From positions 744,001 through 808,000 of the forward strand of contig NZ_VKDD01000002.1 in NCBI RefSeq assembly GCF_007097525.1: a stretch of DNA of 64,000 nucleotides, given 5' to 3'. Positions within the stretch are counted from its first letter, which is position 1; each line of letters opens with the position of its first letter. A program made the position numbers and the translations under genes. The notes beneath the pieces were generated by a model. That model ran no database searches. It was not told the origin of the DNA and saw only the letters and a list, made by a program, of their open reading frames with translations. Of this stretch, positions 25,321 to 34,102 are shown piece after piece. The DNA comes from Thalassomonas sp. M1454 (GTDB lineage: Bacteria > Pseudomonadota > Gammaproteobacteria > Enterobacterales > Alteromonadaceae).

Positions 25321-27411
25321 TTATTTAGAAATTACTTTGACCGAATAAATGTCTGCATCATTCTGATTATTTAAAGTGATTATGTAGGAGTCGATATCGA
25401 CCGGCGAAAGTGACAGATACCTTTTAATCGTATTAGCAGGATATAAATGAATAATTTCTGTTGTTCCATCTATTGTGTGCTTTTTTACCATGTCTTTAAT
25501 TTCATTACGGCTAATATAGAAAATTGCATTATCTTGCCAAAAATAAGAGCCAAAATCTTTTGGTAAAAGATCATCAATAATTTTTATCGATTTATTAGTT
25601 TTTGGATCAATTTGCCAAATACCATGTTCTAAATTTCTACTCGCATATAACAGTCCATCGCCGCCTTCAACCACAGATATTTCATTTGAATAAGTGACCT
25701 GTCTAACCTTTCGGCTTTCAATATCTATGTTAAAAATCCCTGAACGTCCATCGCGAGTAGCGATGAAGTACACCGATTTACCATCAAAAGACCAGCGAGG
25801 ATTTTTAGGTTCAAGATCAGATAATGGTATATGAGTTAATGTCTTATTGGCAAAATCACCAAGGTATAGTTGATAGTTTTTACTGTAAGGTGTTAGTCCT
25901 GCAACTATATATTGATTATTAATTGGGGACCAGCTAGGCATATAGTACTGGCCTGAACCTTTTGTCAGGTTAATACTCTCAGAATCAGTTTTTACCCATA
26001 CATCCCAGTTTCCAGCACGATTTGAAAGAAAAATTATGTGTTCATTAATCGGTGAATAACTACCGAACATGTCTCTCGATGATGAAGAAACCGTTGATAT
26101 AACTTCATTATGCTCAATACTTTTACGAATGATATATTCTTGAGTTGAATATCTTGTGAAAAACAACTGCCCTGTAGCTTCGTTCATTGAAATATTTGCA
26201 GGTTTAGCTATTTTGTTTACATCAAGCCATTGCTGACTTTCTACATTATATTTATATATTCTATGCTCGGCGGACTTTAAATAACTGGTATATATCTCAT
26301 TTCTATCATGATCCCATTCAAGACCAATGATGGAGATTTGATTATCTAAAATAATTGATTCGGCACCTTTTTCATCAATCACAATTAATTGAGCAATTTG
26401 ATAGTCTTCACGTATTAAAGCTATTTGCTTACTATTTTTAGAATATACAACAGCAACATCACGCTCATTTTGCTTAGGAAAACTTAGTTGCTTTATATTT
26501 TTCGTTGTTAAGTTATATTCAAAAGTAGCTACGGAGTCATTCACCATTTTAGTATAAGCAATATGATCGCCATCTGGTGCCCAGTTAATCGCTATTCGGT
26601 TGGCATTATATATACATCCAGAATCGATAAGCTCATCCTGATTAGTAACTAAATGCTTTACTCTTATTTCACAATCGCCATCTTCTTCATAACGTATATA
26701 AGCAATGGAATTGTCGTTAGGTGACCAAGTTGGCGATGCTTCTTCAAACGATGATGTCGAAAGAAGTCTTAAAGGCACGTCATCTTGGACTAAGTCTTTA
26801 ATAAACAACTGACCTTTCTTTTTATCTTGCACCCAACGAAAAGCTAGGTAGTTTCCATCATGAGAAACAGCAGGATGCGTTTCTAGTCCTTGATAATTTG
26901 TTTGCTTTAAAGGTTCAGGGTTATCAATAAAGTTTGTTTGGTGTTGATTTGGCTGATTGATAAAAACATACAAGCCAATGAAAAACATAACGAAAATACA
27001 CACAAACATTAAAGACTTAAGCATTACGTTTAAGTTGAATTTTGACTCAGCTGTACGAACATTTTCATCTACTGTATTTATTGGTTGTGATGTCTCAACC
27101 ATTATGTAACCGACTTTTCTTACGGTCGTAAAAATCTCACTGGGCTCAGCGCCTAAATCTGTAAATGTTTTACGTAAATGCCAAATAGTGTTAGGAAAGC
27201 CCCTCTTACCAACACCTTCATTGCCGTCCCAGATTTTTTCAATAGCGGTTTCAATAAGAACTGTTTGGTTTTCACTGATTATAAATAATTTTAATAGTTC
27301 GAAAACTTTTACAGGGAGCTTTATTGATACCTCATTATTTGCGACAGTCAGAGCCTTGCAATCAATCTTAAAGCGACCAATTTGGTAATATTGATAAGGC
27401 AGGTCAATCAT
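25321..27411 (-). CDS. Membrane-anchored winged-helix regulator with periplasmic TolB-like propeller (CadC-like)
   Basis: A 696-residue one-component transcription regulator. Residues about 10-105 form an OmpR/PhoB-type winged helix (LPVKVFELLKLF, NTIWHLRKTF, TVRKVGYIM). A single transmembrane helix follows near residues 130-150 (LMFVCIFVMFFIGLYVF). The remaining 540 residues contain repeated PD40/TolB-like beta-propeller blades, seen as SHDGNYLAFRW, SPNDNSIAYIR, APDGDHIAYTK and SFDGKSVYFIA. This topology senses a periplasmic signal and binds DNA from the membrane. The target is not known; its proximity to the subtilase pair, on the same strand and just upstream, suggests it. It is not preceded by a divergent transporter as classical cadC is. 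Confidence 0.88.
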   Translation of the reverse strand: MIDLPYQYYQIGRFKIDCKALTVANNEVSIKLPVKVFELLKLFIISENQTVLIETAIEKIWDGNEGVGKRGFPNTIWHLRKTFTDLGAEPSEIFTTVRKVGYIMVETSQPINTVDENVRTAESKFNLNVMLKSLMFVCIFVMFFIGLYVFINQPNQHQTNFIDNPEPLKQTNYQGLETHPAVSHDGNYLAFRWVQDKKKGQLFIKDLVQDDVPLRLLSTSSFEEASPTWSPNDNSIAYIRYEEDGDCEIRVKHLVTNQDELIDSGCIYNANRIAINWAPDGDHIAYTKMVNDSVATFEYNLTTKNIKQLSFPKQNERDVAVVYSKNSKQIALIREDYQIAQLIVIDEKGAESIILDNQISIIGLEWDHDRNEIYTSYLKSAEHRIYKYNVESQQWLDVNKIAKPANISMNEATGQLFFTRYSTQEYIIRKSIEHNEVISTVSSSSRDMFGSYSPINEHIIFLSNRAGNWDVWVKTDSESINLTKGSGQYYMPSWSPINNQYIVAGLTPYSKNYQLYLGDFANKTLTHIPLSDLEPKNPRWSFDGKSVYFIATRDGRSGIFNIDIESRKVRQVTYSNEISVVEGGDGLLYASRNLEHGIWQIDPKTNKSIKIIDDLLPKDFGSYFWQDNAIFYISRNEIKDMVKKHTIDGTTEIIHLYPANTIKRYLSLSPVDIDSYIITLNNQNDADIYSVKVISK

Positions 27412-27735
27412 TTAAAAAAAGCTCTCATTTATTGGACAACAATTCAAACATTTACTGAGTGTTAAATTCTAAGCAACATAATAATATTACTCATTACTAC
27501 AAACAAATACATTACCACTTTAAATTTAAATAAATAACTATAATTGAAGATTTAGCCCTATTTAACTGTAAAAAAATCCATACAGAAACATACCGCTAAC
27601 ATACTAGCTACTTTATACATACAAATTGCTAGATTCTGTTTAAGATACTGTTATTCTTTTCATATTATTTTATTCGATTTTTGATGTTTTTGAACTAGAA
27701 TTAAAGTACCTAGTTTTATTTATTACGAGGTTTTT
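27412..27735. other. Intergenic region between the CadC-like gene and a small orphan gene
   Basis: AT-rich, between divergent genes, so promoters for both are expected here. No LexA, FNR or other recognisable operator, RNA gene or further open frame is apparent. I see nothing else in it. Confidence 0.5.
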
Positions 27736-27942
27736 ATGGGTTCTATTTGGGATCATCACGCCAAGCATTTAGGTGATTTAGTCAATGCAAATGAGGAGTT
27801 AAAGGCTCATTTATATTTAGAGCAGTTAATGTTATTCCCGGTTAATATTCAGGATAAGATAATTAACGAGGTATCTAGTTTACCTAAATGCGACAACGAA
27901 AAAATAGCTGAAATTATCAGCTACTATTCGTTTAACGCTTAG
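27736..27942 (+). CDS. Small protein of unknown function
   Basis: A 68-residue, probably cytosolic protein without a hydrophobic segment, starting with WDHHAKHLGDLV and ending in YYSFNA. It has one cysteine and a helical, leucine-rich composition. The start is well supported by the ribosome site acgagg with 5-6 bases to the ATG. It is convergent with uvrB, with only 9 bases between stops. The family is not recognised. The good initiation signal and normal codon use make it likely to be real. Confidence 0.65.
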   Translation: MGSIWDHHAKHLGDLVNANEELKAHLYLEQLMLFPVNIQDKIINEVSSLPKCDNEKIAEIISYYSFNA

Positions 27943-27951
27943 TTTTATAAG

Positions 27952-29949
27952 CTAAGTTTTCAACTGCAACTCTCGTAATTTAGAAATTTCATCTCTGGCA
28001 GCTGCTGCCTTTTCAAATTCTAAATTACGAGCGTGATCAAACATTTCATTTTCTAGCTTAGATATTTTATTATCAATTTCTGCGGTAGTAAGAATATGGC
28101 CATCTTTACTAGATTCAGCAACTTTAAGGCTGCTAGTAGATGTGCTACCACCAACTCCCATGATATCGCCTACTTTCTTCACTAAACCTTTAGGTGTAAT
28201 ACCATTATCGACATTAAATTGATGCTGTTTAGCTCTGCGACTTATCGTGACATCAATTGCTTTTTTCATTGATTTGGTAATATTCGCCGCATAAAGAATG
28301 GCTTTACCATCTAAATTACGAGCCGCACGGCCAATGGTTTGTATTAGTGAGCGTTCCGAGCGTAAAAAGCCTTCTTTATCGGCATCTAATATTGCAACGA
28401 GTGAAACTTCAGGTAAATCTAAACCTTCTCGCAATAAGTTAATACCTATCAATACATCAAAAACACCTAAGCGTAAGTCTCTAATGATTTCCATACGCTC
28501 GACTGTATCGATATCAGAATGTAAGTAACGTGTCTTAATGTTATGTTCGGTTAAATACTCTGATAAATCTTCAGCCATACGTTTTGTTAAGGTTGTAGCT
28601 AAAACACGTTCGCCTTTAACAACACGTTTATTAATTTCAGACAGTAAGTCATCAACCTGGGTTTCTACCGGTCGGACTTCTATTTCTGGATCAAGTAAGC
28701 CTGTTGGCCTTACAACCTGCTCAGCTACTTCATCACCCGATTTTTCTAGTTCATATTGACTAGGTGTTGCTGATACATAAATAGTTTGCGGTGCTAGTGA
28801 TGCAAACTCATCAAACTTCATTGGTCGATTATCTAAGGCAGACGGTAATCTAAAGCCATATTCAACTAAGTTTTCTTTGCGTGACCTATCGCCTTTGTAC
28901 ATAGCCCCAATTTGCGGAACGGTAACATGGGATTCATCAATAATTAATAAGCCATCATCAGGAAGGTAATCAAATAACGTTGGTGGAGCTTCGCCTGGCT
29001 CACGTCCAGAAAGATAACGAGAGTAGTTCTCTACACCTGAACAATATCCAAGCTCGGTCATCATTTCTATATCAAACTGAGTTCTTTGCACTATTCGCTG
29101 TTCTTCAACTAGGCGGTTATTATCTTTTAATTGCGCTGAGCGCTCTTTAAGCTCAACCTTAATTTTTTCAACAGCAGCAAGTATCTTTTCACGCGGAGTC
29201 GCATAGTGTGTTTTAGGATAGATGGTTACTCGCGGTAGTACGTTCTCTACTTGACCTGTTAACGGGTCAAAATGACTAATACGCTCTATTTCTTCATCGA
29301 ACAATTCAACTCGAACAGCTATTCGATCTGATTCAGCGGGGAAAATATCAATCACATCTCCGCGTACACGATAAGTCGCGCGAGCAAAAGCAACATCATT
29401 ACGGGTATACTGAAGCTCGGCTAAGCGCCTTAAAATATCGCGTTGGTTAATGATATCGCCCACAGACATGTGCAACATCATTTTTAGATAAGAGTCTGGA
29501 TCACCCAAACCATAAATAGCAGACACCGACGCGATAATGATCACATCTCTGCGTTCCATCAAGCCTTTAGTGGCAGATAAACGCATTTGTTCAATATGTT
29601 CATTTACCGACGCATCTTTTTCTATAAAAGTATCGGTTGTTGGCACGTAAGCTTCAGGCTGATAATAATCATAATAAGAGACGAAATATTCAACGGCATT
29701 GTTAGGAAAAAACTCTTTCATCTCCCCATACAATTGAGCTGCTAAAGTTTTGTTTGGCGCCAAGATCATTGTCGGTCTTTGCGATGACTCAATAACATTT
29801 GCAATAGTAAAGGTTTTACCCGATCCAGTAACACCTAATAATGTTTGGTGAGCAAGTCCACAGTCTAAGCCTTCAAGCAGTTGCTTAATAGCTGTTGGTT
29901 GATCGCCACTTGGTTTGTAATCAGAAACTATTTCGAATTTTTTACTCAT
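27952..29949 (-). CDS. uvrB: Excinuclease ABC subunit B
   Basis: Damage-verification helicase of nucleotide excision repair, working with UvrA and UvrC. The 665 residues have Walker A GVTGSGKT near residue 40, the beta-hairpin region [12 protein letters not shown] near residue 95, the DESH box [10 protein letters not shown], motif [15 protein letters not shown] and QTIGRAARN, and the C-terminal UVR motif [20 protein letters not shown] that binds UvrC. Length is normal. The start ATG is one base from the stop of the upstream MATE gene, so translation is likely coupled to it. No SOS box is visible upstream of either gene. Confidence 0.97.
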   Translation of the reverse strand: MSKKFEIVSDYKPSGDQPTAIKQLLEGLDCGLAHQTLLGVTGSGKTFTIANVIESSQRPTMILAPNKTLAAQLYGEMKEFFPNNAVEYFVSYYDYYQPEAYVPTTDTFIEKDASVNEHIEQMRLSATKGLMERRDVIIIASVSAIYGLGDPDSYLKMMLHMSVGDIINQRDILRRLAELQYTRNDVAFARATYRVRGDVIDIFPAESDRIAVRVELFDEEIERISHFDPLTGQVENVLPRVTIYPKTHYATPREKILAAVEKIKVELKERSAQLKDNNRLVEEQRIVQRTQFDIEMMTELGYCSGVENYSRYLSGREPGEAPPTLFDYLPDDGLLIIDESHVTVPQIGAMYKGDRSRKENLVEYGFRLPSALDNRPMKFDEFASLAPQTIYVSATPSQYELEKSGDEVAEQVVRPTGLLDPEIEVRPVETQVDDLLSEINKRVVKGERVLATTLTKRMAEDLSEYLTEHNIKTRYLHSDIDTVERMEIIRDLRLGVFDVLIGINLLREGLDLPEVSLVAILDADKEGFLRSERSLIQTIGRAARNLDGKAILYAANITKSMKKAIDVTISRRAKQHQFNVDNGITPKGLVKKVGDIMGVGGSTSTSSLKVAESSKDGHILTTAEIDNKISKLENEMFDHARNLEFEKAAAARDEISKLRELQLKT

Positions 29950-29950
29950 A

Positions 29951-31324
29951 CTATTTACTTACAACATTAAGTGTTTCAGGTGTATCAAACTGCTTGGTGA
30001 ATAATCGATAAGACAATAGTGCCATTAATAAATTACCAATTAAAGCGCCAATAAAAAAGCCTAAAAGCCCATATAACTCACTACCGATGTAAGCTAAAGG
30101 CACATAAAAAACAAACAGGCGAATAATACTCAACATAAGAGCCACCATAGGTTTATGTAAAGCATTAAAAGAAGAATTGGTTAATATAATAATACCTTGT
30201 AAGCCATAGCCCAAAGGTAAAATCCACATGAATAAAGTGATGATATCGGCAACGCTTTCTTCTTTAGCAAATATACTTGCAATAAATGGGGCGCTGGCAA
30301 CTAGCAATAAATAAACACCAACTTGCCATAATAAAACGAACTTAATCGAAACTTTAAAGCCCTCTTCTACTCGCTCAAGTTTATTAGCCCCTAAGTTTTG
30401 ACTGATAAATGGTGGCAATGTCATAGATAACGCCAATACAACCAAACAAGCAATCGACTCAATACGCGAACCCACACCAAATCCAGCAACAGCTGATTCG
30501 CCATAGGTAGCGGCAATAGCTGTCATTATAGCTGCCGCAATTGGGGTTAACATATTCGCGCCGGCAGCAGGTAAACCAATATTTAAAATTTTAATTGTCG
30601 ATGTACGAATTACTTCCCACTCTGGTAATTTCAAGTGAATAAGTTTACGTTTAAAGCCTAGTATATAAAATATTAAAGCAAGACCAAAAGCCCATGAAAT
30701 CAGTGTTGCAATTGCAGCGCCTTGAATGCCAAGAGCAGGAATAGGTCCAAAACCAAAGATAAAAACAGGATCTAATATTGCATTAATCAAACCAGCAAAG
30801 CCCATAACAAAACTTGGTGTGCGAGTATCTCCAGAAGCTCTTAAAACGGCATTACCAATCATAGGCCCAATTAAACCGATACTTCCGAGGAACCACAGAT
30901 CCATATAATCATGAATAAGAGGCAATAAGTGCTTTTTTGCACCTAATAAAGAAAAGATAAAATCAGAAGCAAGCAAACCAATAATAGATAAACATCCAAC
31001 GATGATTGCAGTAATAATTAAAGCAACAGTCGCCACATTACGCGCATCATCATTACAGCCCTTACCTAAAGACTTAGCTATTACAGCGGAAGTGCCTATA
31101 CCTAGACCAATTGATAAGCTTATCACTGTAAATGTAATTGGAAATGTAAAACTAATTGCAGCTAAAGGTTGGGTACCTAATAAACTGACGAAAAACGTAT
31201 CGACAAGATTAAAGGCCATTAATAAAATCATGCCATAGGTCATAGGTATGGTCATTTTTTTAAGAACTGGTCCAACAGGATCATTGATTAGATCGGGTTT
31301 TATCTGTTTAGAGAGTCGTGACAT
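29951..31324 (-). CDS. MATE family efflux transporter
   Basis: A 457-residue inner-membrane multidrug or toxin exporter driven by sodium or protons. It has about 12 hydrophobic segments in two repeats, with the family motifs [12 protein letters not shown] and [10 protein letters not shown] in the first half and SFNALHKPM in the second. The substrate is not predictable. It overlaps no neighbour, but its stop codon is one base before the uvrB start on the same strand, which makes a transcriptional link between efflux and excision repair likely. Its promoter must lie in the 527-base region up to the tRNA array, or be shared with it divergently. Confidence 0.92.
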   Translation of the reverse strand: MSRLSKQIKPDLINDPVGPVLKKMTIPMTYGMILLMAFNLVDTFFVSLLGTQPLAAISFTFPITFTVISLSIGLGIGTSAVIAKSLGKGCNDDARNVATVALIITAIIVGCLSIIGLLASDFIFSLLGAKKHLLPLIHDYMDLWFLGSIGLIGPMIGNAVLRASGDTRTPSFVMGFAGLINAILDPVFIFGFGPIPALGIQGAAIATLISWAFGLALIFYILGFKRKLIHLKLPEWEVIRTSTIKILNIGLPAAGANMLTPIAAAIMTAIAATYGESAVAGFGVGSRIESIACLVVLALSMTLPPFISQNLGANKLERVEEGFKVSIKFVLLWQVGVYLLLVASAPFIASIFAKEESVADIITLFMWILPLGYGLQGIIILTNSSFNALHKPMVALMLSIIRLFVFYVPLAYIGSELYGLLGFFIGALIGNLLMALLSYRLFTKQFDTPETLNVVSK

Positions 31325-31657
31325 TAAGTTTCGTTACAATGAAAAAATTATTTTTGATACGTCATTGTAAAATATACCTCGCAGACTAGCTATTTATATA
31401 TCTAAAATTTAATAAATTATTAAATGTGCTAATAATTTTGTAAAAGTAACAATTATTGGATAATAAAAAATTCAATACACAGGAAGGCTAGCTAAAAAGC
31501 AATCGAACACAAAACAAACAAGATGTTCATAAAAACCACAAAAATTACATAACCAACTGATTTAAAAGAAATATAATTTAAAGTTAAAATTTCTTGTTTT
31601 TAGTAATATCTAATAGAATCATAGCTGTACAGTTGGTTAACACTTTAACTAACAAAG

Positions 31658-31680
31658 TTATCCACAAAAACAGTGGATAA
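31658..31680. promoter_or_regulatory. Inverted pair of DnaA boxes
   Basis: ttatccaca (31658-31666) is a perfect DnaA box; agtggataa (31672-31680) is, on the other strand, ttatccact, one mismatch away. They face each other across 5 bases. No dnaA, mioC or gidA is nearby. Confidence 0.6.
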
Positions 31681-31791
31681 CTTAGCTAATATCGTAAACA
31701 TAAAATATTATTAGTTCCGGTTAAAATCTCAACTTTTTGTATGCAAAACAGCCAAACAATCACAAAGGTCGAAATTTTCTTATTTTTAGTA

Positions 31792-31820
31792 TTGACAGCA
31801 TGCATTCAGATATATAATAT
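31792..31820 (+). promoter_or_regulatory. Promoter of the tRNA-Asn array (stringent type)
   Basis: TTGACA (31792-31797) and TATAAT (31813-31818, spacing 15) or TAATAT (31815-31820, spacing 17), followed by the GC-rich discriminator tccgccccg. Such discriminators are typical of rRNA/tRNA promoters sensitive to ppGpp. It begins about 60 bases before the first tRNA. Confidence 0.75.
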
Positions 31821-31851
31821 TCCGCCCCGTTAGCAAGGCGCTAACTTTTAT

Positions 31852-31927
31852 TCCTCAATAGCTCAGTTGGTAGAGCAACGGACTGTTAATCCGTTTGTCC
31901 CTGGTTCAAGTCCAGGTTGAGGAGCCA
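31852..31927 (+). tRNA. tRNA-Asn (GTT), copy 1
   Basis: A 76-base cloverleaf with encoded CCA. Acceptor stem TCCTCAA / TTGAGGA, D-arm GCTCAGTTGGTAGAGC, anticodon GTT at 31885-31887 in the loop CTGTTAA, T-arm CCTGGTTCAAGTCCAGG. Bases 1-76 are identical to copies 2 and 3. Confidence 0.97.
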
Positions 31928-31983
31928 AATTAAAGATAATGGTTTATTTAAGTTAAACGGTTATCGATTTTATAAAGTTTAAA

Positions 31984-32055
31984 TCTCGTTATAGCAACGG
32001 ACTGACTATTATAAAATCAGCGTTCCTCCCTAGTTAAGTCCAGGTTGAGGAGCCA
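31984..32055 (+). pseudogene. Degenerate tRNA-Asn-like element 1
   Basis: Retains agcaacggactg of the D/anticodon region and the 3' end ttgaggagcca, but the D-arm is gone, the anticodon loop is replaced by actattataaaatcagcg, and the T-arm is altered to cctagttaagtccagg. It has no usable anticodon and cannot be a decoding tRNA. Confidence 0.85.
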
Positions 32056-32111
32056 AATTAAAGATAATTGTTTATTTAAGTTAAACGGTTATCGATTTTA
32101 TAAAGTTTAAA

Positions 32112-32183
32112 TCTCGTTATAGCAACGGACTGACTATTATAAAATCAGCGTTCCTCCCTAGTTAAGTCCAGGTTGAGGAGCCA
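32112..32183 (+). pseudogene. Degenerate tRNA-Asn-like element 2
   Basis: Identical in its 72 bases to element 1, shifted by exactly 128 bases, so it arose by tandem duplication. It keeps the CCA end and the replaced anticodon loop. Confidence 0.85.
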
Positions 32184-32239
32184 AATTAAAGATAATGGTT
32201 TATTTAAGTTAAACGGTTATCGATTTTATAAAGTTTAAA

Positions 32240-32273
32240 TCTCGTTAAAGCAACGGACTGACAATATAAAATC
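32240..32273 (+). pseudogene. Truncated tRNA-Asn-like element 3
   Basis: Only the first half of the element is present (ctcgttaaagcaacggactg, then acaatataaaatc). It breaks off and is followed within 13 bases by intact tRNA copy 2, so the third unit has been replaced by or recombined with a full tRNA. Confidence 0.7.
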
Positions 32274-32285
32274 AAAAAGAACAAT

Positions 32286-32361
32286 TCCTCAATAGCTCAG
32301 TTGGTAGAGCAACGGACTGTTAATCCGTTTGTCCCTGGTTCAAGTCCAGGTTGAGGAGCCA
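32286..32361 (+). tRNA. tRNA-Asn (GTT), copy 2
   Basis: Identical in all 76 bases to copy 1, including encoded CCA; anticodon GTT at 32319-32321. Preceded by the short leader aaagaacaat that also precedes copy 3. Confidence 0.97.
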
Positions 32362-32414
32362 TATTAAAGATAATGGTTTATTCAAGTCAATAAGCGGTTA
32401 TTATAAAGAACAAT

Positions 32415-32490
32415 TCCTCAATAGCTCAGTTGGTAGAGCAACGGACTGTTAATCCGTTTGTCCCTGGTTCAAGTCCAGGTTGAGGAGCCA
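32415..32490 (+). tRNA. tRNA-Asn (GTT), copy 3
   Basis: Identical in all 76 bases to copies 1 and 2; anticodon GTT at 32448-32450. It starts 129 bases after copy 2 and is followed by a strong terminator. Confidence 0.97.
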
Positions 32491-32496
32491 CATTAG

Positions 32497-32525
32497 AAAG
32501 GCCTGCATTTATGTAGGCCTTTTTT
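32497..32525 (+). terminator. Terminator after tRNA-Asn copy 3
   Basis: Stem aaggcctgcat / atgtaggcctt with a 2-base loop and six or more T, 7 bases after the tRNA end. Confidence 0.88.
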
Positions 32526-32611
32526 CTTTCCTAAACATACTTTTTAAAATACCCCGTCAATCCACCATGCTTTTGGGTAGAACCTCCTAATCCTTACTGT
32601 GAATTTAGTAT

Positions 32612-32682
32612 TTCTCAAAGCAACGGACTGACTATTATAAAATCAGCGTTTGTCCCTGATTCAAGTCCAGGTTGAGGAGCCA
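32612..32682 (+). pseudogene. Degenerate tRNA-Asn-like element 4 (D-armless)
   Basis: A 71-base element: 5' ttctcaa can pair fully with 3' ttgagga (one U-G), CCA is encoded, and the T-arm is nearly normal (cctgattcaagtccagg). The D-arm is deleted and the anticodon loop is replaced by actattataaaatcagcg. It lies beyond the terminator of copy 3. Confidence 0.82.
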
Positions 32683-32688
32683 CATTAG

Positions 32689-32717
32689 AAAGGCCTGCAT
32701 TTATGTAGGCCTTTTTT
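32689..32717 (+). terminator. Terminator after tRNA-like element 4
   Basis: Same stem and T-run as at 32497-32525, displaced by exactly 192 bases. Confidence 0.85.
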
Positions 32718-32803
32718 CTTTCCTAAACATACTTTTTAAAATACCCCGTCATTCCACCATGCTTTTGGGTGGAACCTCCTAATCCTTACTGTGAATTTAG
32801 TAT

Positions 32804-32874
32804 TTCTCAAAGCAACGGACTGACTATTATAAAATCAGCGTTTGTCCCTGGTTCAAGTCCAGGTTGAGGAGCCA
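32804..32874 (+). pseudogene. Degenerate tRNA-Asn-like element 5 (D-armless, intact T-arm)
   Basis: As element 4, but the T-arm is the normal cctggttcaagtccagg. Acceptor stem, T-arm and CCA are all preserved while D-arm and anticodon arm are lost, the same pattern as in elements 1-4. Confidence 0.82.
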
Positions 32875-32880
32875 TATTAG

Positions 32881-32908
32881 AAGACCTGCATTTATGCAGG
32901 TCTTTTTT
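32881..32908 (+). terminator. Terminator after tRNA-like element 5
   Basis: Stem aagacctgcat / atgcaggtctt with T-run; a diverged version of the two upstream terminators (g-to-a/c-to-t compensatory changes keep the stem paired). Confidence 0.85.
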
Positions 32909-33101
32909 CTTTCTCCCCTGTTCTAACTCCAGTTCAACATTACCTTCTATTTTGTTTATGTTAGAAAACTTTAAAAATTCTTAATTTATTTCTAAAAAAT
33001 AATAAGTATCAAGGAATACTTAATTAATAGTTTCTTTGCTTTATGGCCTTAACTGACTTAGTGTTTTATTAAATACATACTAGAGATGCCAATTATTATT
33101 C

Positions 33102-33854
33102 ATGTTATTACGTAAAATCACTCATCATCTAAAAGAACAAAACTGGTTTGCTGCATGGCTTGACTTATTAATAGTTATTTTGGGGATATTAATCGGTTTA
33201 CAAGTTAATAGTTGGAATGAAACTCGCAAAGAAAAGGCGCTTGAGACTATTTACTTGAAAAGGTTTGTTACAGAATTAAAAGTAGATTTACAGGTATTTG
33301 ACGATTCAAAGGTTAGAAATCAATACAGGATTGAAGGTGTTGATGCACTCATAGATGCTATAGAGAATGGATTTGAAACTAACCGTGATGACTTAATTCA
33401 CCTATTAAAGTATATAAAAAGAATAGAAATTATTATTAAAGCTAATACTGGTACTGCTACATGGAATGAAATAGTAAGTACAGGTCGCCTTGATCTGATA
33501 CAAGATCAAAAACTAAAAGCGTCAATATCAAATCACTATCAAATCGCAGACCGAGTTCGACGCGAAAATTTAATGTTTAACTCTACAGAGTTGCGACTTG
33601 ACCAAATTCTTGATCGATGGTTTACATTAAAGCAGACCCTGTACTTTGCTAATTTGCAATACGATAAGCTGTCCTCTGAAGATATCACTGAAATACTAAA
33701 TAAAGCATTTTCCGATAAAGAATTTTTAACCGTGCTATCTTCTTTTGCTAGAAAGCTTTATCTCGCTAATAGAATAATGTCTCGAAATGAGGTAAAAACC
33801 CAAAACTTAATTAATCATTTAGAAAAAACACTCCAGGAAAAAGAAAAACGTTAA
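33102..33854 (+). CDS. DUF6090-like membrane-anchored protein
   Basis: A 250-residue protein with a short basic N-terminus, one hydrophobic segment (about residues 17-38, WLDLLIVILGILIGLQV) followed at once by NSWNE, and a long helical, charged C-terminal part. The WLDLLIVILGI...NSWNE pattern is typical of the DUF6090 type, of unknown function. The ribosome site is weak. It is flanked by the tRNA array and a LysE exporter and shares no operon that I can see. No catalytic motif is visible. Confidence 0.75.
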   Translation: MLLRKITHHLKEQNWFAAWLDLLIVILGILIGLQVNSWNETRKEKALETIYLKRFVTELKVDLQVFDDSKVRNQYRIEGVDALIDAIENGFETNRDDLIHLLKYIKRIEIIIKANTGTATWNEIVSTGRLDLIQDQKLKASISNHYQIADRVRRENLMFNSTELRLDQILDRWFTLKQTLYFANLQYDKLSSEDITEILNKAFSDKEFLTVLSSFARKLYLANRIMSRNEVKTQNLINHLEKTLQEKEKR

Positions 33855-34102
33855 ATACATTTATTCGTTTACTGTCTATGTTTAGAGCAAATTTACCATT
33901 AACCACTCGAAAAGTTTAGATCTCAGAACGATATCTTAATGGTTGGAATTCTTTACCAGCAAATGAAGTCGGAGCTTCATTTAACAAGTTAATATAATAT
34001 CTGGCAGGCCGACTTTGGCACTTTATAGTACTTGTGTTTCCACTAGCTTTAAGTTAATTAATAGGTAAAATAGCGCTCTTATTTTTAAAGGCTCGAGCAT
34101 TT

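Larger units (their letters stand above)
31325..31851. other. Intergenic region between MATE and the tRNA-Asn array
   Basis: AT-rich 527 bases with no protein gene. It contains an inverted pair of DnaA boxes at 31658-31680 and the tRNA promoter at 31792-31820. The part next to the MATE gene must hold that gene's promoter, although I could not pick one. Short A/T tracts are common throughout. Confidence 0.55.
31928..32183 (+). repeat. 128-bp tandem repeat, two full copies, carrying tRNA-like remnants
   Basis: Copies 31928-32055 and 32056-32183 are nearly identical, and a third partial copy runs from 32184 to about 32273. Each unit is a leader of about 56 bases followed by a degenerate tRNA-Asn 3' part ending in the gccA of an intact tRNA. 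Confidence 0.9.
32491..32874 (+). repeat. 192-bp tandem repeat (two copies), each with a terminator and a tRNA-like element
   Basis: Copies 32491-32682 and 32683-32874 differ at only a few positions. Each starts just after a CCA end, holds a terminator, an intervening segment of about 85 bases, and a degenerate D-armless tRNA-Asn copy ending in gcca. Confidence 0.9.

Noticed and set aside
31325-31660. SOS box for MATE-uvrB
   Set aside because: No CTGT-N8-ACAG in the 527 bases; the nearest ctgtacag has no spacer.
31928-32880. Attachment sites of an integrated element (tRNA 3' ends)
   Set aside because: 3' tRNA ends are duplicated, but no integrase or phage gene lies between the copies, and the intervals are too short and repetitive.
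31850-32910. CRISPR-like regular repeats
   Set aside because: Repeats are long (128 and 192 bp), carry tRNA sequence and terminators, have no short spacers and no cas genes near.
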